A stretch of DNA of 64,000 nt from Paracentrotus lividus (taxonomy: Eukaryota > Echinodermata > Echinoidea > Camarodonta > Echinidae). Positions 53,721 through 64,000 of this stretch are shown piece after piece. Where the stretch lies: the NCBI GenBank assembly GCA_940671915.1, contig CALNVZ010003435.1, forward strand, positions 12,924,395 to 12,988,394, given 5' to 3'. The position numbers and the translations under genes were made by a program. Within the stretch, counting starts at the first letter, position 1; each line of letters opens with the position of its first letter. The notes under the pieces were generated by a model, which was given only the letters and a program-made list of their open reading frames with translations, did not search any database and had not been told where the DNA came from.

Positions 53721-55535
53721 AGATCATTATAGACCTATTGCATTTCAAAAATTTCCGCGAGTAACCGCCCGCGTGCGCGTTTTACGCGCGCACAAGTCAG
53801 AAATAACGTTAAACTTCGTTTTTCACTTGAATTGCAATTAAGACACTTCTCTTAACAGTTTCCATTAATTTCAATCGATTCCAATCAACCATAAGGTCGC
53901 AAAAGTTCAAAATCCGCGCGCGCGTCATTGGGGCAAATAACGTAAAAATGTGCAAAAACATGCCCCTTTAAAATTCTCCATAGCTCGTCAGAGAGCACGG
54001 AAAGCCCCAATTTCTTTTACGCTTTCTGAAAGCTTACAAAATGTAAATTATAATCCATTAATAAAATTTGTGGGTTAGTGGGTTAGAACATCGCCATATT
54101 CTAATGTAAACTCAAAATTTCATTTTTTTCAATTATGACGTCATAAATTTGGTACAAATTGTAGCTTATCTTAATATTGGTCGTTTTTTCTCCCAAATTT
54201 CAATATGCTGCAGCTAAGACAATTTTCTACAAGAGAAAGTCATCAAAATCTGTTTCAGACTTAGGCATCATGGTCAAATTTAACGATTAAAAGAGGCATG
54301 TCATTTTTTTTTAGCAATTTGCGTGTATTCTCTGTTAGGGATATACTTTTTGTTGAAACTGAAATCTACATTCCCACCTTTCATGAGCAATTCCTCCGTC
54401 ATTTCTGCTCTATTTTCTTTGAAATTTTATCAGGTTGTAGCCAATGAAATTTTCCACAACATAAGTATGTTCTGTTCCGTTTTTTTTTTTTTTTTAATGA
54501 AACGTCAAAATCATGCCTTTATTTAACTTGCCGAATCGCCGAATTGGAGTTCAGAATCGCACTTTTCATTCTACATGTAATCCGTACAGGGAAAATTCCA
54601 GTCTATCAAAAACTGAAAAACGTTCTTGCCTTTAAATCGAGATGTCCCTAATCGATTCCAGTTGTGTTCATCTCTTTCATCGCTCTTACCAATATCAGTA
54701 TTATACATATCAATACATACCACCGATATTGTACGTCCTACAAAAATCTATGTAGTGTAGGGGGATAGAAAACAAAGTTAAGCTTCGTTTTTTGCATTTC
54801 TATTCATGTATCTGCAGCATTTCTGCCAAAAAGTCGGGGTTTTCCTTTTTTTTTTTTTTTTTTTTTTTTTTTGCCAGCGCGGAACCCTGCTCGCCAGTGA
54901 GGGGGGGGGGGGGGGGGGTTCGTTCGAACTCCAAACACCCCCCTATTTACGGCGTGTCATAGTCGAAATTCGTTCAACATAATGGCGACTATACATCGTC
55001 TGAGTTTTAGACCCTGAAAATACATGTAGGTTCCCCCCCCCCTCCCTCCCACTCAGGTGGTCAACTATGCTCGTTCTTCATTATTTTATTTTGGAAAGGG
55101 TATATTTTAGGGGCTCAGGTAGGGGGAAAATTCCTGAGAATCGGTGAAGTATGTTTTTTCTGAAGCATTTTCCCCTCGATCTTTTTTTTTTTATTAGGTG
55201 ATAGTTTTCACGTTTTTGAATTTCATACATTATGTAGTTTAGGAAATGTAGTTTAAAATTTTCCCGTAACTGTGATAGCTACAAGTAGGGTTCATTTTCT
55301 ACTTCATGGGGTATGTGTTAAGCATCTTTTTTAAAGATTTATTTCACAATGTTTGAAAGTTATCCAATACCATCGCTCTTTCCTAATCAACTGGTTCAGG
55401 TTCATCAGCTGTATAGATGGCGGTTCCATTGAAAATTCGATGATTTTCGCCATGCAATGAATAGAGGATGTTTATGTCTATTTTATGGTAGCCTCATTAT
55501 AACTAAAGGATATTGTAGAAAAGTTAATGATAATA
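53721..55535. other. Intergenic, no recognised gene
   Basis: GCGCGC-rich patches at 53756-53790 and 53915-53925, T and G homopolymers at 54846-54920, otherwise AT-rich. Nothing coding recognised. Confidence 0.5.
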
Positions 55536-55833
55536 TAGGTTTTCCCGGCCAATTTCATACATTTACCATCCGTTTTCATATCATGTGTATTCAAATTCAT
55601 GTGTTTGGTGCGGCAGACTGACAATAAGTCAAACAATTTCGTGTTCATGCTCTCAAAATAATTTTTAGGCACACAAATTAATGCTTTCGAAGTTCAAATT
55701 CGGATATAATCATTCTATTTCATTATTAATGCATTCACATTTAAGTGTGATGGCAGGGTAAGCTCTTTAAAAACACTGTCAATTTCGTTTTCAAGCGATC
55801 GATTTCCATGATTCAGCATCCAAATCCGTTATA

Positions 55834-57183
55834 CAGTGTGTCCTACAAAAAATGCTAATGGCACTTTAGATGGGTATAATATTAAAATTACAATATTATA
55901 TTGTGTATAACTTTACACCCGGAAACTACAATTTGTTTTCTACAACTGGATGAAATTTTATGTGATAGGTATGGTCCAAGAATCACAAAGATATGAGCAT
56001 TTTGCCATTACACATCAGGAAACTTCTCCATCCAAGTTTGTATTGAGTAGTACCGGATGTATTAAATAAAACAAACCCAAGTTCGATCATTAATACTTTG
56101 ATAAATATTTCAGTAGTAATTATGAAATTTATATCACTGTAAAGTGCAACTCATTACCATTTTAATGATACCTTTCTCAGCTCACCAATATCATGTATCA
56201 CTGAACCCCATTGCTTTAAATATGTCTTGCAAAATTGTTAGTGGTTCACTTTCACGCTCGTTGATGATCAAAGTTGGGTTTCCTTTCAGGCACAATGAAT
56301 AACGCATCTCAAAGAGCATGAAAGTGAACACTCACAATTTTGCAAGACTTTTTCAGAACAATGGGGTTCAGTGATGCGTGATGTTGGTGAGCTGAGGGAC
56401 AAATCATTAGAATGGTAATGAGTTGCACTTTACAGTGATATAAATTTCATAATCACTACTGAAATATTTTTCAAATTATTAATGATCAAACTTTGGTTTC
56501 TTTTATTTGATATACCCGGTACTACTGAATATAAAACTTGGATGGAGAGGTTTCCTGATGTGTGATGAAAAAATGCTCATATTTTTGTGATTATTGGACC
56601 ATATCATATAAAATCTCCTCCAGTTACAGAAAATGAATTGTAGTTTACGGGTGTAGAGATATAAACAATATAATCTTGTAGTTTTAATATAGGTTTTCCC
56701 GGCCAAATTCATACATTTATCATACGTTTTCATTTAATGTGTATTCAAATTCGTGTGTTTGATGCTACAGACTGACTTTAGTCAAACAATGTCGTGTTCA
56801 TGCTCTCAAATTCGCTTTTAGGCACACAAAGTAATGGTTGCAAAGTTCAAATTCGGATATAGTCATTTAATTTCATTCTTTGTGCATTTAAATTAGTGCG
56901 AATTAGAGTATACGGAATGAAATGTCGACGAAAATGAATAGTTATTACCGAATGTATATGCTTATTATGTGAAGTAGAATGCGCAAATACGAAATCAATC
57001 ACAATAATCGTTAATTTTGATGATTTAATATGATTTTGACTGGTAACATTTCGATGCATCAGCGTTTTTCCCGAAAATGAATGCCTCGAACATGCAATCG
57101 ATTGACAAAACAATGAAATTGACCGGTAAAACCTATATTATACCCATCTAAAGGGCCATTAGCATTTTTTGTGGGACACACTG
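55834..57183. mobile_element. CAGTGTGTCC palindromic element nested in the outer element
   Basis: TIRs CAGTGTGTCC(T/C)ACAAAAAA, continuing through ATGCTAATGGC, flanked by TA. The native interior is one long fold-back with its centre near 56270 (TTGCAAAATTGT / ACAATTTTGCAAG and ACTCATTACCATT / AATGGTAATGAGT). No transposase. Tc1/mariner-like by ends and TA. Confidence 0.88.
56690..57135. mobile_element. Short 446-bp TAGGTTTTCCCGG copy, third nesting level
   Basis: TAGGTTTTCCCGG to CCGGTAAAACCTA with TA either side. The pre-insertion sequence TTTTAATATTATACCC is recovered from the other arm of the host palindrome. Confidence 0.9.
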
Positions 57184-57856
57184 TACATGTACACATATTT
57201 ATGATAAGGAGTAGGTAATCTTGACCATTTTATCAGTAAATGTGATTTTATCATTATTGTGATTATCGTCTTCGTTTTTTATTTCAACACCTCTCTTTTA
57301 CTCCAAAGTCATTTGATAAAAAAATAAATCATCGCCATTATTTATTTAGTGTATTGCATTTGTGAACATCAATTTTCATTATCATGATTCTTATGTTTAA
57401 GTGTCTTCATTGTCAATCTTTATTTTCATTTCAGTTTTGTTTTTATGGGCTTCATTTTACATCTTTGTTCACAACAAGGCATGATTATTATAAACTTTTT
57501 TAATTAGTGATATGTTCTGACATTCAATTAAAAATACTGCATGGGCAATGTAAATTTCAATTGGTACTTTACATGCTTAATTTGAATGTTTCTATCATGA
57601 ACTTGTTTGTCTATAAACGAATTTGAATATACGGAATGAGAGGGCACACGAATTTGAATAAACATTGCCGAAAATATACGCTTATTATGTGAACTAGAAT
57701 GCACGATTACGAAATCGGTCACCATAATCGTTAATTTTGATGACTGAATACGATTTTGAATGAAAATATTTCTATGCATCAGCGTATTTTTACGAAAATG
57801 AATGTCTCTAACATGAAATTGACTGACAAAACAATGAAATGGACCGGGAAAACCTA

Positions 57857-59390
57857 TAATAATATAAACACAACACAAAAACTAAGTTCCCCCTAATATT
57901 TTTTTTCAACCAGATGGAATTGAAAAAAAATCTAATTATATGTCCGTGTATATACCATGTGACCGATTTTTAGGAAGAATCATCATGTCATGCTTCGGTG
58001 AGTAGTGGTTGAATGCAAAAATGTCATTTTTTGAAGTTCATAAGCCGATTAACAAGGCTTTGAATAAATGATTTCGGAACAATATTAAATTTTTCTACAT
58101 CACCCTTGTCAAAAAGATGGCACATAAAACTTATGTGCCCTAGCATACAAAATGAGTTCATGGCCATGTTTCACGGTTGAGTGACCTCTGGGTTAAAATG
58201 GCAAAAACTGCAGTTTTAGTCAATTTTACCTGGTATATTCGATCAAATACGATGGAATCCCTTTTTTGGAAGTGTATTTCGACTTTTACTAACAATTCAC
58301 GATTAAAAAATAAAAAATAGGCCATTTTAAAAATAATGATCAGGTATTGCAGTAATTTTATAGGCACTAAAAATTGAATTGAATTGAATTGAATTAAATT
58401 GAATTCAATAACATTTTTTGGTTATGTTTAGAACCTTTGGACATGTGTCAATGATCTTATGGCCCTTGTTTAAAAAATCATGCTTCAATGAGCACGTGAG
58501 ACTATATAATAGAAACCCTCTTTTTTTTGTCGTGTATGGACTAAAATTTGAATTTTCACTTTGATTAAAAGGCACGATTGTTTTTGGGGACTAACCTCGA
58601 AATTTATTTTCAGAAAAATCCCGATGTTTCACACTTCAGTGGGCACAACTTACAAGAAAATCATGCAAATGAGAAGAAAGTTTATAGGCTCCGTCATGGT
58701 TCAGTGACTTACCGGATATGCAATTTCAATCAAGATCATGTTCGTTGGTGACCATCTGCATGGAGCTGTGTGTCAGATAATTATTGATTGCCTCCTCCAT
58801 TGACTTTGTGTACAGAGGTTTTCCCCCTTTCTCCCTCTTTTTCACCCTTTTTCTCCAGGCTTTTATTTTCTTTCGTTTATTTTGTAGACTACAAACTAAT
58901 GGGCGGCATAAGGAGTAATATAAACAACAAAATAAGTAGGCTATGTTGGTAATGGATGCAGTGGGAAAGAAAGAGGAAGAGAGAGAGAGAGAGAGAGATT
59001 GAAATTAGGAAACTATAGGGAGATGAAAAGTGAAGGAGAGGGGTATAGAGGGAGAGAAAACGAGAAGATAAATTTCGTTTAATAAAAATCACTATTAGTT
59101 ATATCTTGGAGAAAGAAGAAATTCTTTCTCCAATGTTATATCAAAAAGTACAGTGTTATACAAGTAAGCCTATACATATCAATCAGAACTTTGTGTGAAA
59201 AAAGAGAGAATTGAGAGAGAGTATATATATGGCTCTTTTATCCATGGAGAGAGAACGAGAGAGGAATTGAAAATAGAAAGATCGGAGAGTGGGGGAGTGA
59301 GAACATGGATCGTAATAAGAATAATAAGCAGAAACTGAGAGAAAGAATAGGATAGGTATCCGTAATATTTTTTCTCTTTCTTTGCCTATA
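57857..59390. other. Intergenic, simple repeats only
   Basis: (GAATT)n-like tract at 58372-58404, GA-rich tract at 58960-59010 and 59200-59345. No gene recognised. Confidence 0.55.
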
Positions 59391-60739
59391 CAGGGTGTAT
59401 CAATAAAAACGGGACAGTTTTGAAAAGTCTGTCAAATTTTCGTTTCAAATTATTATGTCTATATTATGATTGTAATAGATGCTCTGAAGTCTTATCTTTC
59501 GAATGCCATTTAAAATGATAAATTTCGTTTATGCTTGAGCGCACACAGAACGTTTTTGTCGGGGGCTCAAAAAAAGGCTTGCGCACAAAATGGAAGAAAA
59601 TGAGAAATACGATCATTAGACTTTTTGCTAATCAGCAGACTTACTCTTAACCCTTTCATTATCTTTGCCATTATTTTCGAATTATGCTATCAAAATTCAT
59701 TTAAAAAGCTATTTATTCAATTGAATTGTTTTTGCTTTGTTTTTGACATGTTAACATGTTATCTTTTGGCATTGAATATTCCTTCAAACTTAAAAAAATA
59801 AATAAATAAATTTGTCAACCCAAGAGAACGGGATTTGGTTGGTTGGTTGATTATTTGATTCATTGATTGCTTTGTTTGTTCGTTTGTTTGATTGATTGTT
59901 TGATTGATGGATTGATTTATTAATTGATCGATTGACTGAATGAAGGATTGGTAGATTTTGAATGATTGATCGTTTGATTAATTCATTTGTTTCTTTAAAT
60001 GATTGATCAATCGATCGATTACTTTTTGATTGATTGTTCAAATGATTGATTAAATCGTTGGAAGAATCATAGGAATTGACTCAAAAGACTAACATAATCA
60101 TTGATTAGTGAAAAGTAACAATCAATCCGAATGCGAGTACCTGATTCAGAATAATGATTCTGAATAAATAATACCCTTTGACTTTAACCAAAGTTTTTTT
60201 TTTTTTAACCTCCGAAAAAAACTTTCCGTGTCCGCTCAAGCATGAACGAAACAAATAAACAAAGCAATCAATATATCAATCAAATAAACAATTAAACAAC
60301 CAACCAAATTCCCTTTCTTGTGGATTGACAAACAAAAAATTTTAAAAGGAATTTTTATGTAAAAAAAGACGTATTAAAACGAAAACAACAAAACAAACAA
60401 AACAATTAAAGTAAATAAATAGCTTTGTAAATGAATTTCAAATCATAATTCGTAAAAAAAATGGCAAAGATAAAGAAAAAAATTAGAAAAAGACTGCTGA
60501 TTAGCAAAAAGTCTGATGATCGTAATTTTCAATTTTTCCATTTCTGCGCAAGCCGTTTTTTGAGCCCCCGACAAAAATGTTCTGTGTGTACTCAAGCATG
60601 AACGAAACTCATTTTTTAAAATTGCATTTGAAAGATAAGACTTCAGAGCATCTATTAACATAAAAATATAGACATCATGATTTGAAATAAAATTTTGACA
60701 GACTTTTCAAAACTGTCCCGTTTTTATTGATACGCACTG
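59391..60739. mobile_element. 1349-bp almost fully palindromic TA-flanked element
   Basis: Left CAGGGTGTATCAATAAAAAC, right GTTTTTATTGATACGCACTG, TA on both sides. Arms pair over at least 250 bp (GACAGACTTTTCAAAACTGT, GGGGGCTCAAAAAAAGGCTT, TTTTGCTAATCAGCAG) and, more loosely, into the centre, where ATTGATTG-type tetranucleotide repeats sit at about 59835-60060. No transposase. Confidence 0.9.
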
Positions 60740-61487
60740 TATAGAGAGAGGGGGGAAAAATAGATAGCAGAGAATGATGGAAAGGAGCACTAGCCATGGC
60801 AGGTGCTGAAATTCAACCAAAACTTTGGAAATAGACCAGTTTTTATTTAAATTTTATGCATAATTTTTAAACAAAGGTTGTTCTTGACAACCTGAAATCT
60901 TGTCAGAGACTTGCCCGACATAGCACTAGCTAATGTATGCAAACTGGATGAGTGAATTGTAGTTCATTCTTTTATTACAAATTGTTTGAATACCTTGTTA
61001 CTATGTCGCCAGGAAAAAGTATGCATAACATTTTAGTAAACTGGTCTATTCTATCAGGACTTTTGTACGAGCTCCATAATGAAATGGAATGATCATTTGT
61101 TTTCAAAATATCCAATCATGCAGCGCATGCCATACAAGTTCAAAGTCGATATATGGGAATTCAAGATCAGAAGAAGGGATCGAACAGTTGAACACGTAGC
61201 TTGCTATAATTTATGCACTCATGACCTCTTAATTTTGCAGCGTCCGGTTAATAATCTTTCGTGAAGCTGAAAATCACGTCTCTCAACTGCTGCTAGAGTA
61301 TACATGTAGGCCTAGTGCAGGTATTGCATAAACTTTCAGTCATCAAATCTTTACTGGGATCAATAATAGCTTGTAAAGAGGTTGCATAACATTACAGTGT
61401 GAATCGAAGCTGACCCGGCGCGACGTACGCAAAAATCACGCAGACGTAGTGTGCCGTGTATATTGACCCCATTTGGACCATAGCAAT
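60740..61487. other. Upstream region of the alanine aminotransferase gene
   Basis: The last 110 bp before the start codon are richer in CpG (GACCCGGCGCGACGTACGC at about 61412), as in a CpG-type promoter or 5' UTR. No TATA box is recognised. The rest is AT-rich without features. Confidence 0.4.
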
Positions 61488-61751
61488 ATGTCAACCTTTG
61501 GTAGAGCCCGTCGTGTGGTGAGCAGTTTCGTAACCTACACGCGGCAAACAAGTATTTTAGGGATGGCCGTCAACGGAGAAAGATCACTCAAACTCACAAA
61601 CGGCACCATGACTTGTCAGGGAAATGGTGTTTCGAAGAGAGGCAAGGTTTTGTCTTTGGAAACGATGAATCCTCACATACGGGTGATGGAATATGCTGTC
61701 AGGGGCCCGATCGTCCAGCGGGCCACGCAGATTCAGAAAGAGTTGGAAAAG
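61488..61751 (+). CDS. GPT2: Alanine aminotransferase, coding exon 1 (mitochondrial-type N-terminus)
   Basis: 88 codons ending at GAAAAG|GTAAGC, phase 0. The start ATG at 61488 opens MSTFGRARRVVSSFVTYTRQ, Arg/Ser/Thr-rich with no acidic residues, as in a mitochondrial targeting peptide. The diagnostic block follows: LSLETMNPHIRVMEYAVRGP then IVQRATQIQKELEK, the conserved N-terminal segment of eukaryotic alanine aminotransferases. The enzyme is PLP-dependent and interconverts alanine plus 2-oxoglutarate with pyruvate plus glutamate. The catalytic core with the PLP lysine is downstream of the window. The ALT2-like assignment rests only on the targeting-like N-terminus; a single invertebrate orthologue of both vertebrate paralogues is equally possible. 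The frame is open a little further upstream, but without another ATG. Confidence 0.92.
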
Positions 61752-63256
61752 GTAAGCTGTCTCCCGCCTCGGGATCGGCGCGGGAACTTGGACGTGCATG
61801 CCTGGCTTCAATAGAGCGAGAGATTGAAACCACTGTCACTGATGTAAACATGTACTCTAGGCTATATCTAGTGGTTTACATTACAGCTAGTGCTTGGCAC
61901 TTGGTAGTTGTTCTCTTAAAAATGCTCCTGCTGGAACTTTAAGTGGAGGTTATGATGTTTGACATTTACTTTAAACTTAATTAGGGTTAACACATCTAAC
62001 TTTTTGAAACTGAAAGTTCATTTGTCAAAAGCCAAACTAAAGTTTGTTGTTCCGAAGGTTTGTCTGTCTGAACATTTAAGAAAGAGGGGGCATTTTGTTT
62101 GCTTCTATAACGTTTTTCTATCATCATGATATCTTATCCTTTCATATTGTTGAGCTTGAGAAATTGATAGTGTTGAAAGTTTAGTTTATTGTTCATTGAA
62201 TATATCGCTGTGAAGCCGAAGGCAATATTATAAGAGGCATGCTGTTTGTAGTCAATAAGTGATTTAGTATCCTTGCCAAGTTACATGTATTTGGCTTTAA
62301 AAAAAAACTGTTTGTTAGAAAGTTGAGATATTTCAATCAGGATGAAATTGCTTCTTTTTTTCTTTTTTTTAGCTTTTGTTGTTTTGATTTTACCCCCACT
62401 TTGGCATAGTATACAAATATACGAACCTTGAGCAAGGATGGTTATAGATCGCAGCTACTGAAATATTTCTATTTCCTGAAGGGCTTTAGCCCTGAAGGAA
62501 ATGGGGATATTTAGTAGCTAAGATCATGTAGATGTATATCCATCTTTCAAAAAATAATTTAGAAAATTTATAATAGTAAAAATTAAAATAGAATAAATAA
62601 AAAGGAGCATTTTAAGAGATAACAAAGTTTGATTAATCAAACTTTCATTTCTTGATTTGAATTCATGCAGCACGCAAAAGTTTACATCATAATAGCAATG
62701 CCCGTAAACTATATGCGCTTTTCATGCTGCGCGCGTATAATCTGCAGATGAAATAGTAATCCCAACTATACTAGTACTTCAGAAAATGGGAAATTTTTCC
62801 TTTCTAGTGGAATTATTTTTAATCACGTGTAGTGCTCTTAACCAATCATTGTTCAACAAACTTTCAATGATGGATATAATTCAAAATATACATGTTTGCA
62901 ATTAATGCACCATGTTCATCCAAGCATAAGCACATACCACACAAAAATGGTACCAGAAAATAGGGGAACAGTTACTCTTTCAGAATAATTTGGTGTTAAT
63001 AAATTTATTTTCTTTTTAATGACAACAGTTAGGTGTTTAGTTTTTTTTACTCACTGTATTGGTGGGAGGTAATTGAAATTTGTGGAAAACGGATGAGTAA
63101 AAAAAAAAATCGAGATTAAGAATTGTTAAATTTCACATTCGACACTGTTGGTCACCTGAATTAAATAATCTTGTGTGTAGGACTAGAGCCAAGTACATGT
63201 ATGTATTATGTTGATACCAACTGATCAATCTAATTTCTTTTCTTTTTTTATAACAG
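61752..63256. other. Intron 1 of the alanine aminotransferase gene
   Basis: GT-AG intron of about 1.5 kb. It contains a strong hairpin at 62453-62519 and a looser inverted repeat at about 62660-62745 (GCAGCACGCAAAAG / CTTTTCATGCTGCG). Confidence 0.85.
62453..62519. repeat. 67-nt hairpin in aminotransferase intron 1
   Basis: AGCTACT-ATATT-ATTTCCT-AAGGGCT pairs with AGCCCT-AAGGAAAT-ATAT-AGTAGCT around a 2-nt loop with few mismatches. Could be a tiny MITE or a transcribed hairpin. Confidence 0.8.
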
Positions 63257-63346
63257 GGAGTGCCGAAGCCCTTTCCGTCTGTTATCAAGTGCAATATAGG
63301 AGATGCTCATGCAATGGGTCAGAAACCAATGACCTTTCTACGACAG
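63257..63346 (+). CDS. GPT2: Alanine aminotransferase, coding exon 2
   Basis: 30 codons, phases 0/0. Acceptor TTATAACAG|GGAGTG, donor CGACAG|GTAAGA. It encodes [20 protein letters not shown] then [10 protein letters not shown], the highly conserved block of alanine aminotransferases (family form: I-G-D-A-x-A-M-G-Q-x-P-x-T-F-x-R-Q) that joins directly onto exon 1. The next exon was not found before 64000, so the gene continues off the right edge. Confidence 0.95.
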
Positions 63347-64000
63347 GTAAGAAGAGATACAGAAATACCCAAAGTATCATTACACCATATCACATGCCCT
63401 ATGGAGAGACACAAGGGTGTATGTCAAGTGTATAGATGTTTTTTAGTTTATGCCCTTATGGCTGTAAAGGAGATCACATTCATTTATGTTTATTGGGACA
63501 TGAAGGGGTACACGTACAGACAGCTCTTTGCTGTCTGTACATTGATTTGTATAACCTCTCAAGAAGGAATTTCCACATCGCTTACATCACCCCATCCCTA
63601 ACAGAGTAAAAGACAACATTCAATTAGTTTGATGAAAAAGCACAATTAAAAAAGGGAATTTATAAAGGATGGCATAGAGTACATGTAGATGGATGGACAT
63701 GGTACATGTACTCTTGTGCAACTGCTCGAGATCCAGTGAAAGACGTATTCTCCCAATAGGTTACGTTGTCTCTTTATAATTATAGAGAAGAACATTTAAC
63801 CATCACCACTCTCCTTTGACCCAACAACTGGTCCTAAGCAGAAAATATATTAAACAGCTGATTTAAAATAAAAACATATGCAAGGATTATATTTTTCCTA
63901 ATTTGAATTTTCTATCTATCTAAATAATGTTAATCCAGGTTATGTTTTATCATTATACCTGTAATACTCATTTGCAAATTCACGTGTAGACAAACAAGTT
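63347..64000. other. Intron 2 of the alanine aminotransferase gene (partial)
   Basis: No sequence resembling the next conserved aminotransferase block was found on the plus strand; the open frame simply reads into the intron. Confidence 0.7.

Larger units (their letters stand above)
55536..57856. mobile_element. Outer TAGGTTTTCCCGG element, split by a nested insertion
   Basis: Left end TAGGTTTTCCCGGCC and right end CCGGGAAAACCTA, flanked by TA. The interior shares long blocks with the short copy at 56690-57135 (GTGTTCATGCTCTCAAA, GTTCAAATTCGGATATA on the left; CTTATTATGTGAA, ATCGTTAATTTTGATGA on the right). Open frame 57528-57878 (minus) is inside and not recognised. Confidence 0.82.

Noticed and set aside
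57528..57878. 116-residue minus-strand frame as a transposase
   Set aside because: Lies in the element's right part but shows no catalytic motif or DNA-binding pattern I can identify.
61473..61487. Upstream extension of the aminotransferase frame
   Set aside because: It starts with a non-ATG codon; the first ATG at 61488 fits the presequence.

Overview
This is eukaryotic, intron-rich, AT-rich genomic DNA from a metazoan. GT-AG introns, small domain exons, dense miniature inverted-repeat elements and fold-back elements built from short subrepeats suggest a marine invertebrate deuterostome. A sea-urchin-like echinoderm is my best guess from repeat style and protein flavour, but the species cannot be fixed from this window. 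No prokaryotic, viral or organellar genes are seen.

Two protein-coding genes can be supported, both running off the window. (1) On the minus strand, 13 exons between 32536 and 1108 join with fully consistent splice phases. They encode at least 607 residues: signal peptide, RVKR processing site, CAP/SCP domain with hinge, EGF-like module, ShKT module, Ser/Thr-rich linker, second EGF-like module, an unrecognised juxtamembrane domain, and a transmembrane helix. The cytoplasmic end lies beyond the left edge. (2) On the plus strand at 61488-63346 are the first two coding exons of an alanine aminotransferase with an Arg-rich, mitochondrial-type N-terminus. The genes diverge and are about 29 kb apart.

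Layout: 1-1107, last visible intron of the CAP gene. 1108-32536, CAP gene; its introns hold a 33-bp minisatellite with an assembly gap (about 2335-3960), a (TA)n tract beside a TIR element (4727-5134), several MITEs, a fold-back element (8948-9294), a duplicated splice-acceptor block with a tRNA-like palindrome (16471-17101), a 525-bp element with two divergent tRNA-like units (20005-20529) and a 971-bp TIR element (20760-21730). 32537-61487, gene-free and repeat-rich: second copies of three of these families, two arrays carrying the mirror-symmetric motif CGAGCGCGAAGCGCGAGC in opposite orientation (42.8-45.4 kb and 50.0-52.0 kb), a GGGGCGCC short-repeat satellite (48.55-51.4 kb), a long palindrome (46.1-46.8 kb), a compositionally odd, probably poorly polished stretch (46.8-48.3 kb), and TA-flanked elements nested three deep (55.5-57.9 kb) or nearly fully palindromic (59391-60739). 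61488-64000, start of the aminotransferase gene.

The two genes show no obvious functional link. The most informative biology is the membrane-anchored CAP-EGF-ShKT-EGF receptor-like protein and the well-preserved record of nested, foldback-type mobile DNA.
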